Assembly: GCA_021295815.1 (NCBI GenBank)
Contig: JAGWBQ010000003.1
Coordinates: 1-64,000 of the forward strand
Length of the DNA stretch: 64,000 nucleotides
Reading direction: 5' to 3'
Source: Gemmatimonadota bacterium
GTDB taxonomy: Bacteria; Gemmatimonadota; Gemmatimonadetes; Longimicrobiales; Gaopeijiaceae
In this document: positions 8,445 to 18,115 of the stretch, piece after piece
How the letters are laid out: the number at the start of each line of letters is the position of its first letter
How positions within the stretch are numbered: position 1 is the stretch's first letter
The notes under the pieces: generated by a model
Database searches by the model: none
What the model was told of the DNA's origin: nothing
Seen by the model: only the letters and a program-made list of their open reading frames with translations
Made by a program: the position numbers and the translations under genes

Positions 8445-9608
8445 TTAAAGTGCTTCCGTCCGGGGACTCGCTTCCCCCTCAATTAAAGTAACAGCCTCGA
8501 TCAGTTCCATTCCGAGCAGTTTCACCTGCCAGCGTCGCACGCTCTCGACCGCCGCGAGTTCCTCCATGGATTCCGGCATCCGCCGCACGATGTCGGCGAT
8601 GGCGGCGTTGGAGAGCAGCTTGCCCGGACTCAGGCCGAGCTCGTCGGCTCTCCGGTTGCGGAGAACCCTGGCCTGCTGGAAGGCCGGCTCGAGATCGGGG
8701 CGCACACGCACGGATCCTCGGCGAGGCATCTTGTCGAGCGGGGCGATCTCGCGCTCCGGAATTCCTTCCGTCTCCCCGAGCCGCTGAATCAGGTCGTCGC
8801 CCGCGTATCTGGCCAGAGCTCGCGGAAATCCTCGGACGCGCTGGAGTTCGGCTTGGGATTCCGGCCGTCGAAGGGCCACCTCGAGCAGCGCCTTGTCACC
8901 GATCACACGGAACGGGGCGGCATCCCTGCGTCTGGCGATCCAGTCCCGCCAGTCGAGTGCGACACGCAGCGCCTCGAGTTCCCGCGGGGAGAGGTGGAAG
9001 GCCCCCTTGACCCTGGCGGCGAGCTCGTAGTCGGCAGGTTCCACCCAGCCGTCTGCTGCCGAGACGAGCGCCTCGCACTCTTCACGGAACCAGGTTTCGC
9101 GCTCCAGCTCGTCGAGTTCGGAGAGAAGAGCGTCGGCCAGATCGAAGAGGTGGCGGGTGTCGCTGGCGGCGTACCTGAGCATCGCCTCCGGGAGGGGGCG
9201 CACCGCCCAATCCGCCCGCTGATATTCCTTGGGCAGAACGAAGCCGAGCCGTGACTCCACGAGCGAACCGAGGCCGGTGCCGTTCACCCCGAGCAGCTCG
9301 GCTGCGATATGGGTGTCGAAAAGAGATCGCACCGCGATGTCCCAGTCGCGCTTGAGCAGTCGGAGATCGTGCGAAGCGCCGTGCATCACGACCTCGGTGG
9401 CGGGGTCCTCGAGCATCGGGCGGAGCAGCTCCCCGACGTCGAAGGCGAAAGGGTCGAGTACGAAGTCCGCTTCGTCCACGGTCACCTGCGCAAGGCAGAT
9501 CCGGTCCGAATAACGGTGGTAGCCGGCGGCCTCGAGGTCGAGGGCGACTCGGTCCGCCGAACGGAGCCGGCCGGCGATCGTCGCGCCCGCCTCCTCGCTG
9601 TCGATCAT
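8445..9608 (-). CDS. rnd: Ribonuclease D-like 3'-5' exonuclease
   Basis: Trims the 3' ends of tRNA and other stable RNAs. The 387-residue protein has a DEDDy exonuclease domain: Asp24 and Glu26 in VALDLEAAG, Asp81 in HGASHDLRLL, Tyr146 and Asp150 in RYAASDTRHLFDL. Helical HRDC-type nucleic-acid-binding regions follow at about 200-290 and to the C-terminus. I chose the ATG at 9608; an in-frame upstream start at 9662 would add 18 unconserved residues. It is the first gene of the minus-strand run ending at cysS and faces a divergent gene at 9905. Confidence 0.93.
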   Translation of the reverse strand: MIDSEEAGATIAGRLRSADRVALDLEAAGYHRYSDRICLAQVTVDEADFVLDPFAFDVGELLRPMLEDPATEVVMHGASHDLRLLKRDWDIAVRSLFDTHIAAELLGVNGTGLGSLVESRLGFVLPKEYQRADWAVRPLPEAMLRYAASDTRHLFDLADALLSELDELERETWFREECEALVSAADGWVEPADYELAARVKGAFHLSPRELEALRVALDWRDWIARRRDAAPFRVIGDKALLEVALRRPESQAELQRVRGFPRALARYAGDDLIQRLGETEGIPEREIAPLDKMPRRGSVRVRPDLEPAFQQARVLRNRRADELGLSPGKLLSNAAIADIVRRMPESMEELAAVESVRRWQVKLLGMELIEAVTLIEGEASPRTEAL

Positions 9609-9904
9609 GTGGAAGGCCACAGTCAGTCGACGCCTCTTGAATTCCCGGCCACCCGACCGCAATCCGGGAAAGGGATCGGCGGCGGCGCTACATGAAGAGG
9701 TCGCATCATGGGGTGAACATAATCATACCTGAGGCCCGCACTACCTCCGTAAACTTCACGGTCTGTCGACCACCGTCCCCGAAGCGTCTTGCACTATCCG
9801 CCGTCATCCGCGAAAGTTGGGTTGGGCGCGATCATGGTCCTTCGCCCGCCTTCCTTCGCTTAGTGGGCGGCTTTCGCCGCCTACTCCCATCCGCCAATCC
9901 CGTC
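9609..9904. other. Divergent intergenic region
   Basis: This 296-base stretch separates rnd (minus) from the MBL-fold lipoprotein (plus). It contains a relatively AT-rich patch at about 9715-9732 (GAACATAATCATACC) that reads TATGAT on the minus strand and could serve as a -10 element for rnd, but no good -35 is seen. No RNA gene or conserved peptide is apparent. Confidence 0.4.
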
Positions 9905-10975
9905 ATGAGAACCCGCCAGCTTGTCACGCTGCTTTCCTCCGTCGCGTTCGTCCCTGCCTGCCAGACCGCCGACGAGCACCCTCTTCCGGAAGAGATCGCT
10001 CGTCCCGCCGGGACCGAGTTCGAAGGTCCGGCGTTCGAGTTCGAAGAGGTGGTGCAGGGTGTCTATCACGCTCGTGGAACCGGGGAACTTGCGGTGGGTT
10101 CGCACGGAGCGGTGATCGTCAACGAGGACGACGTGCTTCTGGTCGAGTCGCACATCTCTCCGGCGGCCGCATGGGCGGTCGTGGAGGAGATCGAGGCGCT
10201 GACCGATAAGCCGGTAAGGTTCGTGGTCAACACGCACTTCCATTTCGATCACGCCCACGGCAATGGGATCTATCCTCCCGAGGTCCAGGTGATCGGCCAC
10301 GAAGTCACCCGCGAAATGATCGAGAGCGGGGCTTCGATGGGTCGCTCCTACCAGTTGTTTCTGGGAGGCCTTCCCGACCAGGTGGCGGCGCTGGAAGAAC
10401 GGGTGGCGACAGCCGAAGACGAGGAGGAGCGCACCGAACTCCAGGGCCGGCTCGATTACGCCCGCAACTATCTGGAGGGGCAGCGAGACCTCGTGCCGAA
10501 CGGTCCGAACGCGACCCTCTCCGAGCGAATGACCCTCCACCGCGGCGAGCGCGAGATCCAGCTGCTCTTCTTCGGCCGCGGGCATACCGGCGGAGACGTC
10601 GTGGTCTACCTGCCGAGGGAACGGGTGCTCGTAACCGGTGATCTGCTCGTACCCGGTCTGCCCTTCATGGGCGACGGCTTCATCGCGGAGTGGGACGACA
10701 CGCTTGAACGGCTCAAGGCGCTTGATTTCGACTGGATCCTCCCGGGCCACGGCAACCCCTTCCGCGACAAGGAACGGATTTCCTACCTGCAGGAGTACAT
10801 GCGCGACCTCCAGGCGCAGGCCGAGGCCCTCCACGCCGAAGGACTCACCTACGAGGAGGCGGCGGCGCGAATCGACATGTCGAGCCACGGCGAACGCTAC
10901 CCCCAGATCGCGGGAACGGGCGTGCCGGCCGTGACCGTTCAGCGAATCTTCGAGCTGCTGGAAAGCGGAGGCTGA
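9905..10975 (+). CDS. Metallo-beta-lactamase-fold lipoprotein
   Basis: A 356-residue protein with a lipoprotein signal (lipobox VPAC, Cys19) and a complete metallo-beta-lactamase fold. The zinc motif THFHFDHAHG lies at residues 110-119, a further His in RGHTGGD, an Asp in VTGDLLV and the last His in LPGHGNP. A Glu/Arg-rich insertion of about 60 residues separates the first and second zinc motifs. The nearest relatives by motif are subclass B-like hydrolases, including quinoprotein relay proteins and lactamases; the substrate is unknown. Acts in the periplasm or outer membrane. The ATG at 9905 is chosen because the signal peptide begins there. Confidence 0.88.
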   Translation: MRTRQLVTLLSSVAFVPACQTADEHPLPEEIARPAGTEFEGPAFEFEEVVQGVYHARGTGELAVGSHGAVIVNEDDVLLVESHISPAAAWAVVEEIEALTDKPVRFVVNTHFHFDHAHGNGIYPPEVQVIGHEVTREMIESGASMGRSYQLFLGGLPDQVAALEERVATAEDEEERTELQGRLDYARNYLEGQRDLVPNGPNATLSERMTLHRGEREIQLLFFGRGHTGGDVVVYLPRERVLVTGDLLVPGLPFMGDGFIAEWDDTLERLKALDFDWILPGHGNPFRDKERISYLQEYMRDLQAQAEALHAEGLTYEEAAARIDMSSHGERYPQIAGTGVPAVTVQRIFELLESGG

Positions 10976-11136
10976 CTCTCGTTCGATGGCCGGCTCCGGC
11001 GTTCGGACGCCCTCGCCGGTTGCGACGGTCCGGCGCCCGTGCGACATTCGGAGCGGCCGACCGGTGAGGGCGCACTCTTCCGCCGTCCGCTGAACGACCC
11101 CACGTCCGCATCGACCCCCTGACGCCGGAGAATCGA

Positions 11137-12555
11137 GTGCTGAGGACCAAGATCGTGTGCACGCTCGGTCCCGCCACCCAGGATCCCGACGTAGTGCTGG
11201 GCATGGCAAAGCGCGGAATGAACGTAGCGCGCATCAACATGTCGCACGGTTCCTACGAGGCTCACACCGCCGCGGTCAAGGCTGTGCGCGAGGCCTCGCA
11301 GGAGGTGGACAGACCGATCGCCGTCATGGCGGACCTGCAAGGTCCCAAGATCCGCGTCGGCTCTCTTTCCAGCACCATTCACGTCGGCTACGGCGAGGAA
11401 GTGGTGCTGGCCCACACCAGGTACGCACGGCCGGGCGACCTCCCGGTCACCTACGAGCCCCTCGCTCGCGACACCTCCAAGGGCGACATCGTCTTCATCG
11501 ACGACGGTCGCATCGAGCTTCGCCGTACCGACGACGACCCGGAGCGCGCGCGCTTCGAGGTCGTCTACGGCGGCCCGATCCGATCGAACAAGGGCATCAA
11601 CCTGCCCACCGCCGAGCTTAGCACGCCTTCCCTTACCGAAAAGGATCTGGCGGACCTCGATTTCGCCCTCGGTCTCGGCATCGAGTGCATCGCTCTATCC
11701 TTCGTGCGCGACGTTCAGGACGTGATCGATCTGAAGGACCGCGTCAGCGGACAGTCTCTCGTGGTATCGAAGATCGAGAAGGTGATGGCCATCCATCAAA
11801 TCGAGGCCATCCTGACCGAGACCGACATGGCGATGATCGCTCGCGGAGATCTCGGCGTCGAACTGCCCTTCGAACGCGTTCCTCTGGTCCAGAAGCGCAT
11901 CATCCAACTCGCCAACTACTACGCCCGTCCGGTAATCACCGCGACACAGATGCTCGAGTCGATGCTGGTGGCGCAACGTCCGACTCGTGCCGAGGCATCC
12001 GACGTCGCGAACGCCATCCTCGACGGGACCGACGCCGTCATGCTCTCCGGCGAAACCGCAGTGGGAACCCATCCCCTTACCGCGCTCGACGCTCTCATCC
12101 GGATCGGAACCGAGATCGAGCGGAGCGGCTTTCTCGTGCGTGGCCCCCGTTACCTCCATGCGCGGGGCATCCAGGCGCGCGGCGGCGCCTCCTCTCGCGA
12201 ACACGCGGTGGCCAAGTCGACTGTCGACGCCGTCAGACGGGTGGGGGCTCCGGCGATCATCGTCCTAACGCGATCAGGCTCCTCGGCCAGGTTGGTATCG
12301 TCCTACCGTCCCTCGGTTCCGATCTTCGCGGTGACCCCGGACCGATACACCCACCGCCAGCTCGCGGCGGTCTGGGGCGTGCGCCCGGTCCTCGCGTCCC
12401 GCCACCAGTCGAACTACCAGAGCCAGCGGGAGTGCGGTCGGAACGCGGTCCTCGAAAGCGGCATCGGCGAACCCGGCGCTCCCGTGCCCGTGACGGCCGG
12501 CATCCCCTTCGACCAGAGCGGATCGACCAACATGATGCGGCTCGAGACGCTGTGA
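11137..12555 (+). CDS. pyk: Pyruvate kinase
   Basis: Converts phosphoenolpyruvate and ADP to pyruvate and ATP. The product is 472 residues, normal length. Recognisable blocks are RTKIVCTLGPAT at the N-terminus, GMNVARINMSHGS, MADLQGPKIRVG, the lysine of VVSKIEK, MIARGDLGVELP and ATQMLESM, followed by a C-terminal regulatory domain with TRSGSSARLVS. The GTG at 11137 follows GGAG by six bases. It is upstream of a PhnP-like gene and pgi on the same strand, giving a small glycolytic group. Confidence 0.97.
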   Translation: MLRTKIVCTLGPATQDPDVVLGMAKRGMNVARINMSHGSYEAHTAAVKAVREASQEVDRPIAVMADLQGPKIRVGSLSSTIHVGYGEEVVLAHTRYARPGDLPVTYEPLARDTSKGDIVFIDDGRIELRRTDDDPERARFEVVYGGPIRSNKGINLPTAELSTPSLTEKDLADLDFALGLGIECIALSFVRDVQDVIDLKDRVSGQSLVVSKIEKVMAIHQIEAILTETDMAMIARGDLGVELPFERVPLVQKRIIQLANYYARPVITATQMLESMLVAQRPTRAEASDVANAILDGTDAVMLSGETAVGTHPLTALDALIRIGTEIERSGFLVRGPRYLHARGIQARGGASSREHAVAKSTVDAVRRVGAPAIIVLTRSGSSARLVSSYRPSVPIFAVTPDRYTHRQLAAVWGVRPVLASRHQSNYQSQRECGRNAVLESGIGEPGAPVPVTAGIPFDQSGSTNMMRLETL

Positions 12556-12583
12556 GCCCTTCCGGGCCGATCGGACGTAACGC

Positions 12584-13387
12584 GTGAAGCTGACCTTTCT
12601 CGGAACCGGCACCTCCTTCGGCGTTCCGGTAATCGGATGCGATTGCGACACCTGCGCGTCGCCCGATCCGCGCGACCGACGCACGCGCCACGCGGCTATC
12701 GTGGAGGCAGGAGGCAGGAGCCTGCTCGTCGACACGCCTCCCGAACTTCGGATCCAGCTGCTGCGGGCGGGTGTCACAAACCTCGACGCCGTGTGGTACA
12801 CCCACACTCACGCCGATCACATCCACGGCATCGACGACCTCAGGGTGTTTCAGAAGAAAGGGCCGGTGCGTGTCTTCATATCCGCCGAGCACAAGAGGCG
12901 GGTGGTGTCGAGTTTTCCCTACATTTTCGGAGCCGACGCCCACGCCGGGCCGAGGAGCACCATCCCCAAGATCGATCTGCGCATCTTCGATGGAACGGAG
13001 CCCCTGCGCCTGCTCGGACACCAGGCGACTCCCCTTCGGGTTCCGCACGGCCGGGGACGCAGCTACGGCCTGCGCATCGGACCCCTCGGATACGTGACCG
13101 ACGCCAAGTCGCTCCCCGACCGCACTCTAAGGGCGCTCGAGGGCGTGCGCGTTCTCGTGCTCAACGCGCTCTGGTTCGGCGACCCGCACCCGGCCCACTT
13201 CTCCGTCGAGGAAGCCGTGGAGGCGGCCAGGCAGGTGGGGGCCGAGCGAACCTACCTGACTCACCTGACTCACCGCGTCTCCCAGAAGGAGCTCGACCAA
13301 CGGCTACCGGACGGATTCTTCGCGGCCTATGACGGACTCACGATCGAGGTTCCGTCGGCACCTTCCGAAGAACGGAACAGCCGATGA
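12584..13387 (+). CDS. PhnP-like metallo-beta-lactamase-fold phosphodiesterase
   Basis: A 267-residue cytoplasmic hydrolase starting with GTG. It opens FLGTGTSFGVPVIGCDC, and the Cys-rich CDCDTC segment (19-24) followed by SPDPRDRRTR resembles PhnP-type proteins. The zinc motif is HTHADHIHGID at 74-84; later ligands are in VPHGRG, YVTDAK and LTHLTH. Relatives hydrolyse cyclic phosphodiesters or act in lipoate or phosphonate metabolism; no phn genes are nearby, so the substrate is open. Its TGA overlaps the pgi start (ATGA), giving translational coupling. Confidence 0.88.
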   Translation: MKLTFLGTGTSFGVPVIGCDCDTCASPDPRDRRTRHAAIVEAGGRSLLVDTPPELRIQLLRAGVTNLDAVWYTHTHADHIHGIDDLRVFQKKGPVRVFISAEHKRRVVSSFPYIFGADAHAGPRSTIPKIDLRIFDGTEPLRLLGHQATPLRVPHGRGRSYGLRIGPLGYVTDAKSLPDRTLRALEGVRVLVLNALWFGDPHPAHFSVEEAVEAARQVGAERTYLTHLTHRVSQKELDQRLPDGFFAAYDGLTIEVPSAPSEERNSR

Positions 13388-14727
13388 CCGACGCCGGGCG
13401 CAACGCCGAAATCGCGCCGGAAGAGCTTCTCCGGCTCGATCTCGCGAACCTGCCAGTCCCGATCCGAAGACCGGACGGGTCGGACGGTCGGACTGCGGAA
13501 AGGCCTGAGGACGACTTCCGGGCCGCGCTGACCGGCATCGGGCGCCGACGCGCGGAAGGGGAACTGGCATTCCTGGATCTCGTTCACGACCGCGACCTGG
13601 TCGAGGAGGTGAAGCGAACGGCGGACCGGCGAAGCTACGAGGACGTGATCGTGTTCGGCATCGGTGGCTCCGCACTCGGAACCAGGGCCCTTCGCGACGC
13701 CATCCTGGGACCGGCTTGGAACGCTGACGCGCGCAACCGGCGCGGCCTGCCGAGGCTGCACGTCGTGGACAACCCGGATCCCGACACCGTCGGCTCCCTG
13801 CTCGCCCGCGTGGATCCGGCGAAGACTCTCTACAACGTGGTCTCCAAGTCGGGACGAACCACCGAGACCTTGGCACTTTACCTGACCGCCACGGAATCGA
13901 TCGCCAGGGCGCTCGGCAGCCGAGCGACGGCCGATCGCCTCGTCTTCACGACCTCCCCGGACAGCGGCCCGCTGCGCCGGATCGCCCGGGACGAGGGGAT
14001 CGCCACGTTCTCGATACCCACCGGGGTCGGCGGGCGCTTCTCGGCACTGTCGGCGGTAGGGATCCTCCCTCTGGCGCTGGCGGGCGCCGACATCGACGCC
14101 CTGCTCGACGGGGCCGCGCAGATGGCCGAGCGTTGCCGCAAGACTTCGCTGAAAAGAAACCCCGCAGGCAGGCTCGCCGTCTCTCTCGTGCGGGCCGAGC
14201 GCATCAGCGGCCGGCGGATCGTCGTCTTCATGCCCTACGGCGACCGGCTGACCGCATGCGGACGTTTCTTCCAACAGCTCTGGGCGGAGAGTCTGGGCAA
14301 GCGGCCCGACCGGGGGCCTACGCCGCTCGCCGCATCGGGTCCGGCCGATCAGCACTCCCTCCTTCAGCTTCTGGCGGACGGTCCCGCCGACAAGGTGGTG
14401 GTCTTCCTCGAAGCGGGGGGAAAGGCGAAGCCGCTCCAGGTCCCGGACCGGCATGTCGGCATCCCGGAGCTGGCACGGCTCGCCGGGCGTTCGCTTCACG
14501 ACATTCTCGCCATCGAGCGCCGCGCGACCGCCCAGGCTCTGGCTCGAAGCGGATGCCCGAACGCGACCGTCGCCCTGGCCGCGCCCGACGAGCGTTCGCT
14601 CGGCGCCTTCCTCATGCTCGTGCAGCTGGCGACGGTGATGGCTGCGGAACTCTACGGCGTGGACCCCTTCGGCCAGCCGGGGGTGGAGGGGACGAAGGCG
14701 CTGGTGGCGAGGTATCTGGAAGGGTAG
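13384..14727 (+). CDS. pgi: Glucose-6-phosphate isomerase
   Basis: Interconverts glucose-6-phosphate and fructose-6-phosphate. The 447-residue product is of the shorter bacterial type. Visible motifs are VIFGIGGSALGTRAL (sugar-phosphate binding), VVSKSGRTTETLA, PTGVGGRFSALSAVG, the QLWAESLGK and ADQHSLLQL catalytic segments and a C-terminal GVEGTKAL lysine region. The start overlaps the previous gene by four bases. Confidence 0.95.
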   Translation: MTDAGRNAEIAPEELLRLDLANLPVPIRRPDGSDGRTAERPEDDFRAALTGIGRRRAEGELAFLDLVHDRDLVEEVKRTADRRSYEDVIVFGIGGSALGTRALRDAILGPAWNADARNRRGLPRLHVVDNPDPDTVGSLLARVDPAKTLYNVVSKSGRTTETLALYLTATESIARALGSRATADRLVFTTSPDSGPLRRIARDEGIATFSIPTGVGGRFSALSAVGILPLALAGADIDALLDGAAQMAERCRKTSLKRNPAGRLAVSLVRAERISGRRIVVFMPYGDRLTACGRFFQQLWAESLGKRPDRGPTPLAASGPADQHSLLQLLADGPADKVVVFLEAGGKAKPLQVPDRHVGIPELARLAGRSLHDILAIERRATAQALARSGCPNATVALAAPDERSLGAFLMLVQLATVMAAELYGVDPFGQPGVEGTKALVARYLEG

Positions 14728-14869
14728 TCGGCAGGCCTCGACAGCGGACGCCTCCCAGTACCCAGGGGTGAAGGAAATGAGCGCCGCACTTCTCGTATAC
14801 GGAAGGGTGGACATCCCATGTATTCGCGGTGCCGCCACTCGCACACCTACCCAGGAGCATACGCCCTCC

Positions 14870-15952
14870 ATGCACCTCCGTAACGTCTCCACCCGGCATC
14901 CTCGACACCACTCGCGGGCGTTGGCCGGGACCCTCGCGATCCTGTCGGGCACCGCAGCCTGCGAAGGCGAGGTCACCCAGCCGCCGCCGGTGCTGGCCGA
15001 GGGAGAGATCACCGTCGACGCCTCCGCGAACTCCTTCGTCCATCTCGACTTCGACGAAGGGGTGGCCGTCGTCACGCCGAGCGACCCTGTCACGTCCACC
15101 GACTGGCATATGGCCTTGCGGCGCTTCTCCATCCGGCTGAACGGCGGTGTGGCCGGTCCCGGTTCGGTGGTGGGGCACAACCTGGGCGACAACTCGAGCC
15201 TCTCGGCCGAGGAGGTGGCGGCGCTCACACCGGCAGACGGAGAGGCGGCGTTCGCGGCGGTGACCGACGCCCACATTCCCTCCTCTTCCGCATTCGTCGA
15301 GGAAGGACTCGTCCCCGATCCCGGAGGGAGGTGGTTTCGCTACGACCCGATCAGTGGCACGCTCGTGGCGAACCCGGGCGCGGCGTGGAAGGTGCGCGAG
15401 GCCTCGGGACGCGGATTCGCGGTCTTTCGGGTGGTCTCGTTGGAGATGGAGGGTCAGCGTCCGGTAGGCGTCACCGTCGAGTACCGCAGGCACGGCCCTA
15501 ACGGTTCTCTCGGGGAGGCGCGCACGGTGGCCGGGGACCTCGGACAAGGCCCCGTCTTTCTCAGCCTCGCCGAAGCGGCGGTCGCGAATCCGGCCGGCTG
15601 CGGCTGGGACCTGGGGCTGACCCCGGACCTCACCATCGTCTTCAACGCCGACTGCGGATCGGGCACCTTCCCACTTGATATCACCGACGACTTCGACACT
15701 CTCTCCGAGGCCGGCGACGCTCCGGACTACGCGGGTTTCCTTTCCATCGTCGCGGGCGCGTTCCCCGCTACCGTGGACGACGCCGGAGGTGTCTTCTGGT
15801 ACGACATCCGGGAGAACCGTCGCATGTGGCCGACCTACAACGTCTTCCTCGTCCAGGTCGAGCAAAGGGTCTACAAGATGCAGGTCACCGGCTACTACGA
15901 CGCTTCCGGAGTATCGGGCCACGTCACGATCAGGTACCGGCAGCTGAGGTGA
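14870..15952 (+). CDS. HmuY-like haem-binding lipoprotein
   Basis: A 360-residue lipoprotein (signal ending SGTAACEG, Cys at about residue 31). The region after the signal, ITVDASANSFVHLDF followed by DPVTSTDWHMALRRF and SIRLNGGVAGPG, matches the HmuY family, which in Porphyromonas binds haem at the cell surface and passes it to the receptor HmuR. The ATG at 14870 follows AGGAG by about 12 bases, and no signal peptide precedes it. The stop overlaps the ATG of a TonB-dependent receptor (TGATG), as expected for a HmuY/receptor pair. It is much longer than classical HmuY, about 216 residues. Haem as the ligand is an inference. Confidence 0.8.
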   Translation: MHLRNVSTRHPRHHSRALAGTLAILSGTAACEGEVTQPPPVLAEGEITVDASANSFVHLDFDEGVAVVTPSDPVTSTDWHMALRRFSIRLNGGVAGPGSVVGHNLGDNSSLSAEEVAALTPADGEAAFAAVTDAHIPSSSAFVEEGLVPDPGGRWFRYDPISGTLVANPGAAWKVREASGRGFAVFRVVSLEMEGQRPVGVTVEYRRHGPNGSLGEARTVAGDLGQGPVFLSLAEAAVANPAGCGWDLGLTPDLTIVFNADCGSGTFPLDITDDFDTLSEAGDAPDYAGFLSIVAGAFPATVDDAGGVFWYDIRENRRMWPTYNVFLVQVEQRVYKMQVTGYYDASGVSGHVTIRYRQLR

Positions 15953-18081
15953 TGCGCCGCTTGACGCTCCTGTGCGTCGGCGTCCTGCTCGCACACCCGG
16001 CTTCCGGCCAGGACCCGGGGCTCGTCTTCGACGCGGAGTCGGGCGAACCCGTTCCCGGAGCGGCGGTCGAGTGGATTCCCGGCGAGGAGGAGGACCTCCC
16101 TCTCGGCTCTGCTCTGCTGACCGACGCCGACGGTCGCTTTCGGCCCGCCGCAGGGTGGCGTTCGGGTTCGTTGACGGTCTCCGCGCTCGGGTACCGGACC
16201 CGCTCGATCACCGGAATCGAGGCCGACGGGCTGGGCTGGCGGATCTCGCTCGAGCCCGAACCCGTGTTGCTCGAGGAGATCGTGGTCACGGTCGGGGCAC
16301 GCGCCCGGGCACGCTCAGAGGTGGCGGTCCCGGTCCGCACGCTCGCTACGGGTGAAATCAAGGCTGCGGGCGCACCTTCGGTGGACCGGCTGCTTGCCAA
16401 GCTGCCCGGCCTCGAGTCGTTCTCCACGCCACCTACCGGAACCGGGATCAGGATACGGGGAATCGGCGGCGCGCGGGTGCTGGTGCTCATCGACGGCCGA
16501 CCGGCCCCAGGGGCGTTGATCGAAAAGCGCGATCTCGGCCGCTTGACGCTTGCGGGGGTGGAGAGAGTGGAATTGGTCAAGGGACCTCTCTCCTCCCTTT
16601 ACGGTTCCGACGCTCTGGGAGGCGTCGTCAACGTCATTTCCCGGGATCCCGATCCGGGCTTCAGGGTGGGCGCTCGTGCTCTGACCGGGACGACCGGGAG
16701 GCGGGAGGCCGAGGTGACCACGAGCGGAGGCGGAAGTATCCGGTACCGGGCGATCGGCTCGGTTCGGGCGGAAGACGAGGTGCCGGGGCTCGCGCTCGCA
16801 CCCGGGGAAGGGTTCGCCCGGGTGTGGGATCTTCGTTCGGAGCTGCGCTACCGCGCGGGCGAGATATGGGATTTCCGTGCCGGATTGGACCTGTTGCGCG
16901 AGCGGCAGCGCTGGCCGGTGGGCGGCGGCTTTTCGGGCTTCAACGACAACATGGGCTCCTCGGGATGGGTGGAGGCTCGCGGGGCGGTCGGACGGGGAGA
17001 GCTGACGCTGGCCTCGTTCACCCAGGGATACGAGCACCTCTACCGCAGCGCTCGGGGCGACCTGCCGCTGGCAAGTTCCGACGCCGAGCCTCAGCGCGAG
17101 CGCGAAACCCGGATGACCGTCTCCTACTCGGTCGCTCTCGGCGATCATGAAATCGACATAGGCATCGAGGGTTCGCGGAGAACGATCGAATCCCCCGACA
17201 AGCTGGTCAAGGAGAGGGTCGGGGACGGGCAGACGGCTCTCTTCGCGCAGGACGCCTGGAGAGTGGGAAACGCGACCGTCACCGGCGGGGCCCGACTAGG
17301 CTGGAACAGTCGGTGGGGGTCGAACCTCTCGCCTTCGCTCGGGCTGGTCCTGCCCGCCGACGAGAACCTCCGCTTCCGGGCGAGCTGGGCGCGGGGCTTC
17401 CGGGCCCCATCCTTCAAGGAACTTACCTGGCAGTTCGTCAACCTGGCCGGCGGATACGTCCTCCGGGGATCGTCGGATCTGCGCCCGGAGCGCTCCTGGA
17501 ACTTCTCCGGGGGTGCGGAATGGCAGCCGAACTCGGGCGTGCGCATCGAATCGGAACTGTTTTGGAACCAGGTCGACGATCTCGTCGAGAACAGCTTCGT
17601 GGGAAACGCGGCGAGCGGACTGCTCATCTACTCGCCGGTCAACATCTCCGAGGTGACGACGCGGGGCGCCGAAGTCAACCTCCTGGCCCACTCCCGGATC
17701 GGCCTGTTCAGGGCGGGCTACGCCTACCTCGACGCCCGGTCCCGCAGCTCGGGCCGGCCGCTCGACCGCCGTCCCAGCCACTCGGCGCGGTTGCAGGGCA
17801 CCTGGGTTATCGATCCGTCGGTCCGAATCGACGCCACCGGCCATCTCACGGGAGACGCGCCCGTGCTAGGGCTGTCCTCGGAGGGATCGAGCGAGCGGAT
17901 CGCGACTCAGGAACGGCTCACGGCCTTCGACCTTCGGATTTCACTGACGCCCGGTCCGAATCTCGAGCTCAGCTTCGGTGTCGACAATCTATTCGACGCC
18001 AGACCGGAGGGCTGGCTGGTCCCGGTGGAACGGAGGTTTCGGGTCGGCCTCGAAGCGAGAGAGCTCTTCGCTCGCCGTTAG
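15952..18081 (+). CDS. TonB-dependent outer-membrane receptor, HmuR-like
   Basis: A 709-residue receptor: signal peptide (1-20), a short carboxypeptidase-regulatory-like domain (about 22-95), a TonB-box-like EEIVVTV, plug domain (about 110-225, with LPGLESFS, IRIRGIGG, IDGRPAPG and VERVELVKGPLSSLYGSDALGGVVNVI), and a 22-strand-type barrel to the C-terminus. A FRAP motif occurs in ARGFRAPSFKEL near residue 483, followed by a region ending DLRPERS at the position of the NPNL box of haem receptors. Overlap with the HmuY-like gene suggests haem or another metal-bearing ligand. Active transport needs TonB-ExbBD, not seen here. Confidence 0.92.
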   Translation: MRRLTLLCVGVLLAHPASGQDPGLVFDAESGEPVPGAAVEWIPGEEEDLPLGSALLTDADGRFRPAAGWRSGSLTVSALGYRTRSITGIEADGLGWRISLEPEPVLLEEIVVTVGARARARSEVAVPVRTLATGEIKAAGAPSVDRLLAKLPGLESFSTPPTGTGIRIRGIGGARVLVLIDGRPAPGALIEKRDLGRLTLAGVERVELVKGPLSSLYGSDALGGVVNVISRDPDPGFRVGARALTGTTGRREAEVTTSGGGSIRYRAIGSVRAEDEVPGLALAPGEGFARVWDLRSELRYRAGEIWDFRAGLDLLRERQRWPVGGGFSGFNDNMGSSGWVEARGAVGRGELTLASFTQGYEHLYRSARGDLPLASSDAEPQRERETRMTVSYSVALGDHEIDIGIEGSRRTIESPDKLVKERVGDGQTALFAQDAWRVGNATVTGGARLGWNSRWGSNLSPSLGLVLPADENLRFRASWARGFRAPSFKELTWQFVNLAGGYVLRGSSDLRPERSWNFSGGAEWQPNSGVRIESELFWNQVDDLVENSFVGNAASGLLIYSPVNISEVTTRGAEVNLLAHSRIGLFRAGYAYLDARSRSSGRPLDRRPSHSARLQGTWVIDPSVRIDATGHLTGDAPVLGLSSEGSSERIATQERLTAFDLRISLTPGPNLELSFGVDNLFDARPEGWLVPVERRFRVGLEARELFARR

Positions 18082-18115
18082 CGGTCGTCCGCCGGTCCGC
18101 GACGCGCTCCTCCGG

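Noticed and set aside
14728-14869. A Fur box upstream of the HmuY/receptor pair
   Set aside because: No GATAAT-type inverted repeat could be found in this 142-base region, so iron regulation is not supported from sequence.
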